NCBI RefSeq assembly: GCF_900188255.1
Contig: NZ_FZNS01000001.1
Coordinates: 558,001-622,000 of the forward strand
Length of the DNA: 64,000 nucleotides
DNA from: Hymenobacter mucosus
GTDB taxonomy: Bacteria; Bacteroidota; Bacteroidia; Cytophagales; Hymenobacteraceae
Direction: 5' to 3'
A program made the position numbers and the translations under genes. This document shows, in pieces, positions 16,840 through 26,092 of the stretch; position 1 is the stretch's first letter, and each line of letters opens with the position of its first letter. The notes under the pieces were generated by a model. It was not told the origin of the DNA, ran no database searches, and saw only the letters and a program-made list of their open reading frames with translations.

Positions 16840-18621
16840 TTAGTTATTTTTCAGCATCATCTGCCGAATGTATTTCACGGGTGCACTGCCGTAGCTCAAG
16901 AACTGCTCGTGGAAGGTTTTGAGGTCGAATTTGCTGCCCTGTTCCTTCTTCAACTCCTCCCGCAAATCATAGATTTCGGTGGAGCCAGTGAAGTAGCTAC
17001 TGAGCTGCACTTGGCTGAGCGTGGCGCGGCGCCACTTGTTGCGGGCCTCAGCTTCTTCTTGAAAACCATCACGTTGGAGCATAGCTACTGCCTCCGCCTC
17101 CGTAATGGTGCCGGTTTGCACGTCATGGTCGAGGATGGCATTCAGGGTTACGCGCATATTCCACTTATCCCACATCAGCCAGATTTCGTCGGTGTTGCCA
17201 CCGTAGCCACTTTCCAGCATCATGCGCTCCGTGTACACGGCCCAGCCCTCAATCATCGCGCCGTTGCCAAAAATGGATTTCACCAGTGAAGGGCTCCGGT
17301 TGGCGTACACTAACTGAGTGTAGTGGCCAGGAATGGCTTCGTGAATGTTGAGAATCTGTAAGGTATACTGGTTGTACTCCCGCAGGTAGCTTTCCGCCTG
17401 AGCCGCCGATTGTCCAGTTAGGGGCTCCACATTATAATAAGTGTTAGCGGCCTTGTCGTACGGGCCGGGAGCCGAAATGCTGGCTCCGGCGCCACTGCCG
17501 CGCATGTATAAGGGCGTTTCGCGCACTACCAAGGGCTTGGTAGGGTCCTGCATTAGCAGCTTGTGGTCATCAACCCACCTTACCAGGGTAGGCATTTGGT
17601 CTTTTACCGCCTGCACAAAGCCGGCGGGCGTGGCATGCTTTTCCGATAACTTACTGATAACCTGCTTAATCAGGGCTACCGAATCGGCGGGCGGCGTTTG
17701 ACCAGGAAAATACTTGGGCCAGAGGCGCGCGGCCCGGCGGCCCATGTCGCGGAGCAGTTCCTGCCGGTGCTGCTGTGCTTTGCGGTATACCTCGTCGGCG
17801 GAGTAGCTAGACTGAATATCCAAAGCAAATTTGCGGTTGAACAGGGGCTTGCCAATGCGGAAGGAACGGAACTTGCCCGCGGGCAGCACCTCCTGCTGCA
17901 GGAAGCGCACGTACCCTTCCATTACCAAGCGAGTAGTGGCAATACGGTCCGTCAGGTCTTTCTTCTCCCGCTCCGTGAGGCCCGATTTTGCCACCGAATC
18001 TTGCAGGGCCTTACCAAATACGGCCAGCCCGCCCTGGCTCTGCAGAATAGCCAGGTTGGTATGCTCGCGGGTAGGCTGCGCAATATTCTGCTTGGCGGCC
18101 TCATAATAGTCAGCGGCGCGGCTTATTTTGGTGCTAATGGCGCGCAAACGCCGGTCGAGGGGCCAGTAGCGGCCGTTGAGGATTTCTGCTACCGAGGAGC
18201 CTAGGTTATAGTTTGCCGGGTTCCACTGCCAGTCGCGCAGGGTATCGGCGTAGAAGTGCGCCGATTCCAGGTAGTTTTGCAGCAGGCGGAAGTCGGTCTG
18301 GTTGTTCACCGACAGGTCTTCTACCTTGAAAATTTCCATTTCCTTGCGGCGGCGCGCCAGGGCGGCGGCTTCCGTTTGGCGCCGGCCAGCCGTAGGAATC
18401 ACCAGCAGCGAATCGTAGCGGTGGTAGCCCTGGGAGGAAGCCCACTCGGGGTTGTAGTACCACAACGAATCGATAAAGCGCTGCTTGTACCGGTCGAAGT
18501 CGGCATCTACGGTTTCGGGCGTACCAGAGGTAGGCTTGTTGTTGGAATTGCAGGCGCTAAACGTAGCGAGGCCAACTGCGGCGGCCGCCAGCACCAGCCG
18601 AAGCGGGTAGGGATTTGTCAT
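16840..18621 (-). CDS. DUF885 family lipoprotein, putative metallopeptidase
   Basis: A 593-residue protein with an N-terminal signal (MTNPYPLRLVLAAAAVGLA) and lipobox-like FSAC, so probably a lipoprotein. The DUF885 core is mostly helical; the zinc-binding-type motif HEAIPGH near residue 440 followed by EGWAVYTERMMLE matches the family, which is related in outline to HExxH peptidases. Substrate unknown. I chose the ATG at 18621 rather than an in-frame codon seven residues earlier because it begins the signal peptide. The gene is transcribed away from the lactonase gene, with which it shares a 318-bp promoter region. Confidence 0.9.
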   Translation of the reverse strand: MTNPYPLRLVLAAAAVGLATFSACNSNNKPTSGTPETVDADFDRYKQRFIDSLWYYNPEWASSQGYHRYDSLLVIPTAGRRQTEAAALARRRKEMEIFKVEDLSVNNQTDFRLLQNYLESAHFYADTLRDWQWNPANYNLGSSVAEILNGRYWPLDRRLRAISTKISRAADYYEAAKQNIAQPTREHTNLAILQSQGGLAVFGKALQDSVAKSGLTEREKKDLTDRIATTRLVMEGYVRFLQQEVLPAGKFRSFRIGKPLFNRKFALDIQSSYSADEVYRKAQQHRQELLRDMGRRAARLWPKYFPGQTPPADSVALIKQVISKLSEKHATPAGFVQAVKDQMPTLVRWVDDHKLLMQDPTKPLVVRETPLYMRGSGAGASISAPGPYDKAANTYYNVEPLTGQSAAQAESYLREYNQYTLQILNIHEAIPGHYTQLVYANRSPSLVKSIFGNGAMIEGWAVYTERMMLESGYGGNTDEIWLMWDKWNMRVTLNAILDHDVQTGTITEAEAVAMLQRDGFQEEAEARNKWRRATLSQVQLSSYFTGSTEIYDLREELKKEQGSKFDLKTFHEQFLSYGSAPVKYIRQMMLKNN

Positions 18622-18939
18622 ACAGGAATGGATAAATTGCAATTGCCAAGGTAGCGGACAAGGACGCAGTTTGGGACGAAGCGTTGCGGCGCAAGGTACG
18701 CTTCCTCAGACCGAGCTCTGCTATTTCGCGGCAGGCTACGGTGGCGCTTGCACGGCTGAACGAGCACCCAGTGCTACGCGGGAGCAAGCCGGCGCTAGGC
18801 TCGAAGTATACTGCATGCGGCAACCTTTATAACCCAGTTTGTACGTTCCGTGGCGGGGGTCTGTATTTATATCCTCATTTTTAGGCAACCAATTGTTGCC
18901 TGCTTACGCCTTCTTTTCCCCCATTACCCATCCCGCCCC
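18622..18939. other. Divergent intergenic region
   Basis: These 318 bases separate the DUF885 and lactonase genes. I see no gene or clear hairpin; short open frames here have no family character. The lactonase frame remains open upstream to 18850, but that extension lacks signal-peptide logic. Confidence 0.4.
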
Positions 18940-20133
18940 GTGACTCAGCCTACCCTCAGCCGCCGCCATTTCCTCCAAACGCTTAGCATTGGTCTTGCCG
19001 GCACTGCCCTACTTGGCTCCTGTGTTCGTACCGGCTTGCCTGCCGATGCCCAGTCATTTTTGGTATATGTGGGCTCGTACGGCCCCGCCGACCAGGATAA
19101 TATTGTGCTTTATCGCTTAACGCCCAGCACAGGGGCACTTATCCGGGTGGCCGGGGCCAAGGGTGGGGCCAGCCCCTCCTACCTTACAGTAGATGCCCAG
19201 CATCGGCACCTGTATGCTGTAAATGAGGTCGACAACTTTCAAGGCACACCCAATGGAGGCGTCAGCGCCTTTGCCATCGACCAGCAAAGCGGGGAGCTCA
19301 CGCTGTTAAACCAGCAAGCATCGGCCGGCACCATTCCTTGCTTTATCAGCCTCGATAAATCCGGCCGGCATGCCTTGGTGGCTAACTACGGTAATGGTAC
19401 GGTGGGCGCCTTGCCTATTCGGCCAGATGGGCAGCTCCTCCCCGCCTCGTCCGCTGACCAGCACACGGGCCGCGGGCCTCATAAAAACCAGGCGAATGCC
19501 CGCGCCCACTGCATGCTGGCCGACCCCGCGGGCAAGTACTTTTTCGCCGTAGATTTGGGTACCGATACGGTGTACGGCTACACCCTCGACGCTACCTCGG
19601 GCAGCTTGCAGCGCCAACCTACCCCAGCTTTTCAAGCCAAGCCCGGGGCAGGCCCGCGTATTCTTACGTTTCATCCAACCAAGCCGCTAGCCTACCTCAT
19701 CAACGAGCTAAACTCGACCATGACGGCGCTGGCCTACGATACCCGCCAGGGCCGCTTCACCGAAATCCAAACGCTGACCACCTTGCCCGCTGACTTTAGC
19801 GAGTGGAATGCCTGCGCCGATGTGCACGTATCTCCCAACGGGAAGTTTCTCTACGGCTCCAACCGGGGCCACAACAGCCTGGTCGTGTATGCTATTGACG
19901 GGAGCAGCGGCCGCCTGACACTGGTGGAGCACGTGGAGCTACCCGGCAAAACGCCCCGCAGCTTTGCCTTTGACCCCACGGGCCGGGTAGTGTTGGTAGC
20001 GCATCAGCAGTCCAATACCATCGTTACGTACTTCGCCGATGCGCGCACTGGCCGCCTCACGCCCACTAGCCACAGCGTGGAGTTGACCGCGCCAGTATGC
20101 GTGCAGGTTTACTCCGATTTTCTGCGCCGCTGA
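18940..20133 (+). CDS. Lactonase-family beta-propeller protein (6-phosphogluconolactonase-like)
   Basis: A 397-residue seven-bladed beta-propeller of the lactonase (YbhE/Pgl2) family. Typical blades are seen in PSYLTVDAQHRHLYAVNE, CFISLDKSGRHALVANYGNG, and DVHVSPNGKFLYGSNRGHNS. The GTG at 18940 yields a twin-arginine signal (SRRHFLQTLSIGLAG) ending in LLGSC, suggesting Tat export and lipid anchoring, unlike the cytoplasmic E. coli enzyme. It may hydrolyse a sugar lactone outside the cytoplasm. No operon partner; the downstream gene is 113 bp away on the same strand. Confidence 0.88.
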   Translation: MTQPTLSRRHFLQTLSIGLAGTALLGSCVRTGLPADAQSFLVYVGSYGPADQDNIVLYRLTPSTGALIRVAGAKGGASPSYLTVDAQHRHLYAVNEVDNFQGTPNGGVSAFAIDQQSGELTLLNQQASAGTIPCFISLDKSGRHALVANYGNGTVGALPIRPDGQLLPASSADQHTGRGPHKNQANARAHCMLADPAGKYFFAVDLGTDTVYGYTLDATSGSLQRQPTPAFQAKPGAGPRILTFHPTKPLAYLINELNSTMTALAYDTRQGRFTEIQTLTTLPADFSEWNACADVHVSPNGKFLYGSNRGHNSLVVYAIDGSSGRLTLVEHVELPGKTPRSFAFDPTGRVVLVAHQQSNTIVTYFADARTGRLTPTSHSVELTAPVCVQVYSDFLRR

Positions 20134-20246
20134 GCCGTAGCCACGTGCCCAACGGTACTGTTTCGGCTGGCCCGGCGTTTGCTACCTAGCGCGCACCCCG
20201 AGGCTAGCACCGGCGTTGGCGCGGAGACATTAGCTCCTTATCTAGT

Positions 20247-20744
20247 ATGAAACGCTTTCGTGGCTTAGCCGTGCTAGCCCTACTCCCCTTTTCTCTCCAC
20301 GCCCAGCAATCGGGCTCGGTGCGCCGCCTTGACGAAAGCAACGGGTTCCGGGGCTTACACTTTGGCGCGCCCCTAACCGGAGCCCTGCATCTAAAGCTCA
20401 TTCAGGACCGCGGCGACGAGAAGATTTACGAGCGCACCGACGAGAACCTGCAGCTAGGCGCTTTCGTGGCAACCCGCATTCACTACAAGTTTTTCCGGGG
20501 GCAATTTGCGGCCGTTACAATCATTGTGAAGGGCGCTGAGCACGCTCAGCAGGTGCTCCCTACCTTCCAGAACGTGTACGGTCCTGGCAAAATGGAAGGC
20601 TTCAGCTGTAAGTGGCAAGGCCAGCAGGTAGCCTTGTCCTGCGCATCCTGGAGCGACGACAACGCCATTCTGGCCATGACGAGTGTAGCGCTGGCTGCCC
20701 AAATGAAGCAGGCCCAAGCGACTACAAAGCCCGCCAGCAAGTAA
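20247..20744 (+). CDS. Secreted protein of unknown function
   Basis: A 165-residue protein with a clear signal peptide (MKRFRGLAVLALLPFSLHAQ). The mature part begins with a GFRGLHFGAPL segment, has alternating beta-strand character (ATRIHYKFFRGQFAAVTIIV), and two Cys residues near the C-terminus that could form a disulfide. I do not recognise a named family; similar small proteins with an FRGLxFG opening are common in Hymenobacter-like genomes. The gene ends 14 bp from the convergent carboxylesterase gene with no obvious terminator between. Confidence 0.75.
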   Translation: MKRFRGLAVLALLPFSLHAQQSGSVRRLDESNGFRGLHFGAPLTGALHLKLIQDRGDEKIYERTDENLQLGAFVATRIHYKFFRGQFAAVTIIVKGAEHAQQVLPTFQNVYGPGKMEGFSCKWQGQQVALSCASWSDDNAILAMTSVALAAQMKQAQATTKPASK

Positions 20745-20758
20745 AAACTTTATCTGGG

Positions 20759-22312
20759 CTACCGGCGGTAGACTTGCATAGGAAATGCGGGGTCCTCATA
20801 TGGCGAGAGTACAGGCTCTACTTGGCTGTTTGCCTTGAAGATCATCACTTCCTTGCGCGCTGGGGTGTAGGCCGGCCAGGTTGGGCCAGGCTGGCCGGTT
20901 TTGATGAAGTGAGCCCAATAGGCGTGCATGATGGCAGCCAAGGCCGGACTAGATGCTTTGGAACGGAGTGGAACCGCGAAGGCAGTGGTAGTGGTGGACG
21001 AACTGCCCACCGGTGCATTCCACACGAAGGATAGCTCTTGGGCGTGCATGGGCTGCGTGGTAGCATCGGCGTAGTCGAACCGGTAGAGCCAGGTGGGAAT
21101 ACCTTGCGCGGCGAGCTGGTTGGCCAAGCGGTAGCTGGCTAGGCGATAGAGGTAGTCCGTAAGCACGGTGTTCCAGGCAACCAGCTCAGGTTGGGTGCGG
21201 CGCACCTGCTGATAGGCGGCCCACACAAAGGGGCTGTTGCCGGGGCCGAATACCGCCTGTAGCGCTGCTTCGTTGGGCTCGTGGATGCTTGAGCCGGGCC
21301 CACTGAATAGCCGGGCTTCTTCCAGGTTGGTTCCTAGTAACACACGTATTGCTGGTCGAGCTTGGCGCAAGTACTCCAGGGGCGGCATCTTAATTGTCTT
21401 ACCATCGAGCACCGGCCCGAACACTTGCAAGCCTCCGGCTCCACTGGCAAACCGCGCCTGCGCCCGCACCAGCGAATCGGCGGGGAGTGTGAGCAGGGCG
21501 TGGGCATCTGGCTGGTGCAACTCGCGTAGCAATTGCCGCGCAACGGCTCCGGCAGTGGCCGTATCGCGCACGGCCTGCACGGAGCCACTTTCCAAGATAG
21601 CTTGCTGAAATAACCCGCGCGCGGCCGGCGCCACGAGCAACCCGCCGACCATCTTTGCCCCCGCCGACTCGCCCATAATGGTTACCCGACTTGGGTCGCC
21701 CCCGAAGGCAGCTATGTTCTGGTGCACCCAGCGCAGTGCCGCTACCGCATCCAGCAGGCCACTGTTGCCAGCCTGTGCATACTTGGGCCCCAACTTGCTA
21801 CCCAGTTCCAAGAATCCAAGGCTACCCAAGCGGTAGTTAATGGTCACGGCCACGAGGGTATCCTGCGCTGCGAAGGTCCAGGCATCATTGTCCTGCCCCG
21901 AGCCGCCCGTAAAGGCGCCGCCATGCACCCATACCACCACTGGGCGGGGCCGTTCGGCCGGCGCACTCGGGGCCCACACATTGAGGTATAAGCAGTCCTC
22001 CGAGCCTTGCACGCCCGTATCTCCACCCGTTTGCACAGCTTTTGCCCCAAACTGCACAGTTTGCAAGGTAGCTTTATGACGCTTCAGGGGCTGGGGCGGC
22101 TTGAAACGCAGCTTCCCTACCGGCGGCTGCGCGTACGGAACGCCCCGAAACACCTGCAACTGCCCCTCCCAAACGCCCTGAATACGCCCTTGTCTCGTTT
22201 TCACCACAGGTGGGGAGCCTTTGGCCTCGCTTTGCGCCATTACCGACGATAGATGTCCTGCCAGCAACAACAGTAGGATGGGCTTTATCAGGTAACTAGC
22301 TGGTTGGGCCAT
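20759..22312 (-). CDS. Secreted type-B carboxylesterase
   Basis: A 517-residue alpha/beta-hydrolase of the carboxylesterase type B family with a signal peptide (cleavage after VMA, about residue 26). The nucleophilic Ser is in TIMGESAGAKM, the oxyanion hole in VWVHGGAF, and SEDCLYLNVWAP is the conserved N-terminal Cys motif. It probably hydrolyses ester bonds in the periplasm or outside. The acid and His of the triad should lie at about residues 330 and 420. ATG at 22312; 78 bp downstream of ackA's stop on the same strand, so it could be the last gene of a pta-ackA transcript, though function does not connect them. Confidence 0.9.
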   Translation of the reverse strand: MAQPASYLIKPILLLLLAGHLSSVMAQSEAKGSPPVVKTRQGRIQGVWEGQLQVFRGVPYAQPPVGKLRFKPPQPLKRHKATLQTVQFGAKAVQTGGDTGVQGSEDCLYLNVWAPSAPAERPRPVVVWVHGGAFTGGSGQDNDAWTFAAQDTLVAVTINYRLGSLGFLELGSKLGPKYAQAGNSGLLDAVAALRWVHQNIAAFGGDPSRVTIMGESAGAKMVGGLLVAPAARGLFQQAILESGSVQAVRDTATAGAVARQLLRELHQPDAHALLTLPADSLVRAQARFASGAGGLQVFGPVLDGKTIKMPPLEYLRQARPAIRVLLGTNLEEARLFSGPGSSIHEPNEAALQAVFGPGNSPFVWAAYQQVRRTQPELVAWNTVLTDYLYRLASYRLANQLAAQGIPTWLYRFDYADATTQPMHAQELSFVWNAPVGSSSTTTTAFAVPLRSKASSPALAAIMHAYWAHFIKTGQPGPTWPAYTPARKEVMIFKANSQVEPVLSPYEDPAFPMQVYRR

Positions 22313-22390
22313 ATGAAGAGGGTAGAAAAGCAGCGGCAGAATGTTCTTAGTCGCGAGTGTACTGAATGATACAGTGGTTGCGCACCAGGC

Positions 22391-23590
22391 TTAGCGTGCT
22401 AGCAATGTGGCACATTGGCTGGCAATTTCTAGCTCCTCGTTGGTTGGCACTACTAGTACTTTCACGCGGGCATTCGGCTGGCTGATTTCGCGGATACCGG
22501 GGCGGCGCTGCTTGTTTTCTTCCTCGTTTAGCTCAATGCCTAAAAAGCCCAGCCCTTCGCAGGCTTTACTGCGTACTAGGGCGTCGTTTTCTCCTACTCC
22601 CGCCGTAAATACTACCGCATCTAGCCCACCTAGTACAGCCGCGTAGGCCCCAATGTATTTGCGAATGCGGTAGGCGTATAAGTCGTAGGCTAGGGCGGCG
22701 CTGGCATTTCCCTGCTCTATTGCCTTGGTAATGTCGCGCATGTCGCTGAGGCCGGTTAGCCCGAGCATGCCGCTTTCCTTGTTTACCAGAGCACTAATTT
22801 GCTCGGCAGAGTACCCTAATTGCCCCATGAGGTGCAACACCACGGAGGGGTCAAGGTCGCCGGTGCGGGTGCCCATCACTAGGCCACTCAAGGGGCCAAA
22901 GCCCATGCTGGTATCTAGGCAGCGGCCATTGTGGACGGCTGCGGCGCTGCAGCCATTGCCCAAGTGCAGCGTAATCAGGCGCGTTTCGGGCTGGTCCAAG
23001 TAGGCGGTTGCCTGGGCGGCTACGTACTGGTGGCTTGTGCCGTGAAAACCATACACACGAATGCGCTCTTCCGTGTACAGCTTCTCCGGCAAAGCGTAGC
23101 GAAAGGCTTTTTCGGGTAGGGTTTGGTGAAAGGCCGTGTCGAACACAGCAATCTGTCGGGCCTGGGGGAAAATGCGCTCAGCCACCTCTATCCCCAGCAG
23201 GTTGGCCGGGTTGTGTAAGGGTGCCAGCGCAAACAGTCGGCGAATTTCCGCCTTCACTTCATCGTTTACTTCGGTAGTAGCGGCAAAGCTTTCCCCGCCG
23301 TGCACTACCCGGTGTCCTACTACCTGCACTTCTGCGGGGTCTTGCAGCACTCCCTGTTCGGCGTCCGTCAGCAGGGCTACTACTTCCCGCAAGCCGGCTT
23401 CATGGTCGGGTAGCGCCAGGGTTCGTTGAATTTCTTGAGGCGTGCCCGTAGTGAATACCTTGTGGGTGATAGTAGCATTTGAATACCCAATGCGTTCTAC
23501 CAAACCACTGCATACGGGCTGCTGATTGGGCCACCGGAAAAGCTGGTATTTGATGGAGCTACTACCTGAGTTGACAACGAAAATATTCAT
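22391..23590 (-). CDS. ackA: Acetate kinase
   Basis: A 399-residue acetate kinase converting acetyl phosphate and ADP to acetate and ATP. Signature sequences are NSGSSSIKYQLF at the N-terminus, VVHGGESF, VFDTAFHQTLPEKA, YGFHGTSHQYV, LHLGNGCSAAAV and the C-terminal VPTNEELEIA. Full length. It lies downstream of pta on the same strand with a strong hairpin between the two genes, so its expression relative to pta may be set by partial termination or RNA processing. Confidence 0.97.
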   Translation of the reverse strand: MNIFVVNSGSSSIKYQLFRWPNQQPVCSGLVERIGYSNATITHKVFTTGTPQEIQRTLALPDHEAGLREVVALLTDAEQGVLQDPAEVQVVGHRVVHGGESFAATTEVNDEVKAEIRRLFALAPLHNPANLLGIEVAERIFPQARQIAVFDTAFHQTLPEKAFRYALPEKLYTEERIRVYGFHGTSHQYVAAQATAYLDQPETRLITLHLGNGCSAAAVHNGRCLDTSMGFGPLSGLVMGTRTGDLDPSVVLHLMGQLGYSAEQISALVNKESGMLGLTGLSDMRDITKAIEQGNASAALAYDLYAYRIRKYIGAYAAVLGGLDAVVFTAGVGENDALVRSKACEGLGFLGIELNEEENKQRRPGIREISQPNARVKVLVVPTNEELEIASQCATLLAR

Positions 23591-23661
23591 GTGGTGCGGG
23601 TACCGAAGAAGAAATTAAATTGAAGGAAAAGCAGAATTACCCTTCCAAATAAGAAAGATGA

Positions 23662-23708
23662 GAAACAGACATCAGGCAGCTAGCTGTTTGCTGCCTGATG
23701 TCTGTTTC
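23662..23708 (-). terminator. Perfect 19-bp hairpin between pta and ackA
   Basis: Arms 23662-23680 and 23690-23708 are perfectly complementary with a 9-nt loop. On the minus strand it is followed by TCATCTTTCTTATTT, a broken T-tract. It begins 15 bp after the pta stop and could terminate, partly terminate or stabilise the mRNA. Confidence 0.75.
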
Positions 23709-23723
23709 CCTTCCCAGTCAGAC

Positions 23724-25808
23724 CTACTGACTCTGGATGGCGGTGATGATAACAGTGTTGTACACGTCCTCGACGGTGCAGCCACGGCTGAGGTCATTTA
23801 CGGGCTTGTTCAGGCCTTGCAGCACCGGGCCGATAGCTAGAGCGCCGGTTTCGCGCTGCACGGCTTTATAGGTGTTGTTGCCCGTGTTCAAATCGGGAAA
23901 AATGAGGACGCTGGCCTGACCGGCTACTTCCGAATCGGGCAATTTCTGGCGTCCCACAATGGGGTCTACAGCCGCGTCGTACTGAATGGGACCATCTACC
24001 TTCAAATCGGGGCGCAACTGCCGAACCAGCTCCGTGGCTTGGCGCACCTTCTCCACATCAGCCCCCGCCCCCGACGTGCCGGAGGAGTACGAGAGCATGG
24101 CAATGCGCGGCTCAATGCCAAAAGCTTGGCTGCTTTCAGCCGAGGAAATGGCAATTTCGGCGAGCTGCTCGGCCGTGGGGTTGGGGTTCACGGCGCAGTC
24201 GCCGAACACGGCCACCCGGTCGGGCAGGCACATGAAGAACACCGACGACACTACCGATACACCGGGCTTGGTTTTGATGAACTGCAAGGCCGGCCGGATG
24301 GTGTGCTGGGTGGTGTGCACCGCCCCCGACACCATCCCGTCGGCGTGGCCCTGTTGCACCATCATACTACCAAAGTACGACACGTCGCGCATCATGTCGC
24401 GGGCCATATCCTCGTTCACGCCCTTGCTTTTGCGCAGCTCGTAGAAGGCCTGCACGTAGTCGGGGTAGTAATTAGAATGCACGGGGTCAATCACTTGCAG
24501 ATGCTTGCCAATGGGCAGGTGCAAACCCAGGCGCTTGGCAGAAGCGGCCACCTCCTGGGGGTTGCCCAGAATAGTTAGGTCTACAATATCTTGATGCAGC
24601 AGCAAGTCGGCGGCCCGCAGAATACGGTCGTCGTTGCCTTCGGGAAGCACAATGTGCTTGCGTTTGCGCTTAGCCCATTGCAGCAGCCGGTACTGAAACA
24701 TGTGGGGCGTAATACCTTCGGGTTGGTAGCTCACCATGCGTTCCTGCAAGGCCCGCACATCCACGTAGCGCTCAAACGTTTGGATGGCCAGCTGAATCCG
24801 CTGCGGATTATCGGGCGAAATGCGCGACTTAATGGCGCCTACCCGGGTACTGGTCTCGAAGGTGCCGGTGGGCACCGCCAAGATGGGTACTACCGTTTGC
24901 AGGCCTTCGATGAGGCGCCGTACGGGTTCTTCCGGCTCGGAGCCGGCCGTGAGAACAATGCCAGCCACGCGGGGGTAGCTGGCCGAAAGGTTAGCTTGCA
25001 AGGCGCCAATAATAATGTCGCCCCGGTCGCCGGGAGTTACAATAAGAACGTTTTCCTTGAGATAATTCAGGAAGTTGGGCAGTTGCATGGCCCCGATAAC
25101 GTAGTTATCAACTTGGTTACCCAGTTCTGCTTCGCCGAGCAGTAGCTTGCCGCCCAAGGCTTCGTGGATTTCGCGCATGGTGGGTTGCAGCAGGTTGATA
25201 TCCTCCGGAATAACGGCCAGCAGTACTTCCTCCGGCAGTTGGGTTCGGAGCAGTTCTCGTACGTCCTGCACCTGGGCGGCCGGAATGCGGTTGGCTACTG
25301 CCGCCAGCACTTGCACCTCCCGGGCCTCAAAACTGCGCAACACCGTGAGTACGGTGCTTACAATCTGGGCTGTGGTTTTTCCTTCCCCCGTTACCACCAT
25401 CAGCACGGGCACACCCAAGTTTTTGGCGATGGATACATTGGCGTCGAACTCAAAGGCGGCACCAGGCCCTACAAAGTCGCTACCTTCTACTACGGTAAAA
25501 TCGTAGCGCTCTTCCAGTTGCTTATACTTGTGAATGACGGTGTCAATCAGCTCGCCTTGGGCATCGGCCTCTAGCAGGCGCAGGGCTTCGGGGCGAGTGT
25601 AGGCGTAGGTATCTTCGTAGGCCAGCGGGAGCTTAAAGTGACTTAGGATAGTGGTGATATGCGGGTCCCGCGGCTGGTCGCCGGCAATGATGGGCTTGAA
25701 ATAGCCCACTTTCTGCGCTTGGCCGAGGAGCAGATTCACCAGCCCCAGGGCCAGCACTGATTTGCCGCTATACGGCTCGGCGGAAGCAATGAAAACAGTT
25801 TTGGTCAT
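23724..25808 (-). CDS. pta: Phosphate acetyltransferase, long form
   Basis: A 694-residue enzyme interconverting acetyl-CoA and acetyl phosphate. The N-terminal third is a BioD/P-loop-like domain (SAEPYSGKSVLALGLVNLL), the middle holds a DRTGG domain, and the C-terminal about 330 residues are the PTA/PTB catalytic domain (IVLPEGNDDRILRAAD; MVSGAVHTTQHTIRPAL; ALAIGPVLQGLNKPVNDLSRG). This domain plan is that of the long, regulated Pta. With ackA it forms the acetate overflow and acetyl-phosphate pathway. ATG at 25808; a 284-bp gap with no gene lies upstream. Confidence 0.96.
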   Translation of the reverse strand: MTKTVFIASAEPYSGKSVLALGLVNLLLGQAQKVGYFKPIIAGDQPRDPHITTILSHFKLPLAYEDTYAYTRPEALRLLEADAQGELIDTVIHKYKQLEERYDFTVVEGSDFVGPGAAFEFDANVSIAKNLGVPVLMVVTGEGKTTAQIVSTVLTVLRSFEAREVQVLAAVANRIPAAQVQDVRELLRTQLPEEVLLAVIPEDINLLQPTMREIHEALGGKLLLGEAELGNQVDNYVIGAMQLPNFLNYLKENVLIVTPGDRGDIIIGALQANLSASYPRVAGIVLTAGSEPEEPVRRLIEGLQTVVPILAVPTGTFETSTRVGAIKSRISPDNPQRIQLAIQTFERYVDVRALQERMVSYQPEGITPHMFQYRLLQWAKRKRKHIVLPEGNDDRILRAADLLLHQDIVDLTILGNPQEVAASAKRLGLHLPIGKHLQVIDPVHSNYYPDYVQAFYELRKSKGVNEDMARDMMRDVSYFGSMMVQQGHADGMVSGAVHTTQHTIRPALQFIKTKPGVSVVSSVFFMCLPDRVAVFGDCAVNPNPTAEQLAEIAISSAESSQAFGIEPRIAMLSYSSGTSGAGADVEKVRQATELVRQLRPDLKVDGPIQYDAAVDPIVGRQKLPDSEVAGQASVLIFPDLNTGNNTYKAVQRETGALAIGPVLQGLNKPVNDLSRGCTVEDVYNTVIITAIQSQ

Positions 25809-26092
25809 ACCGAAGCGGAGTAAAAAGCCTGGCTACAAGCAGTAGCTGGCACTTTCGGGGTGGAGTGGTGCTAGTGCCTACGCAGCCAGCCCCTGCAAGG
25901 ATAGGGCTCTTTCGTGAAGGAGGCGCCACCACAGGCTTACTTAGCGGCCATTCCTGACAAGAATCAGCTAAAGCCCGGTTGGTCGGGCCAGCGGCAAGCT
26001 TGGGCCAGGGCACACTCGCGTCCAACTAGGTAAGGTTCTTGCCTACGTTGCTTCTACTACCTTCGTCGTAGATAAAAAGTACCTCCTATCGT

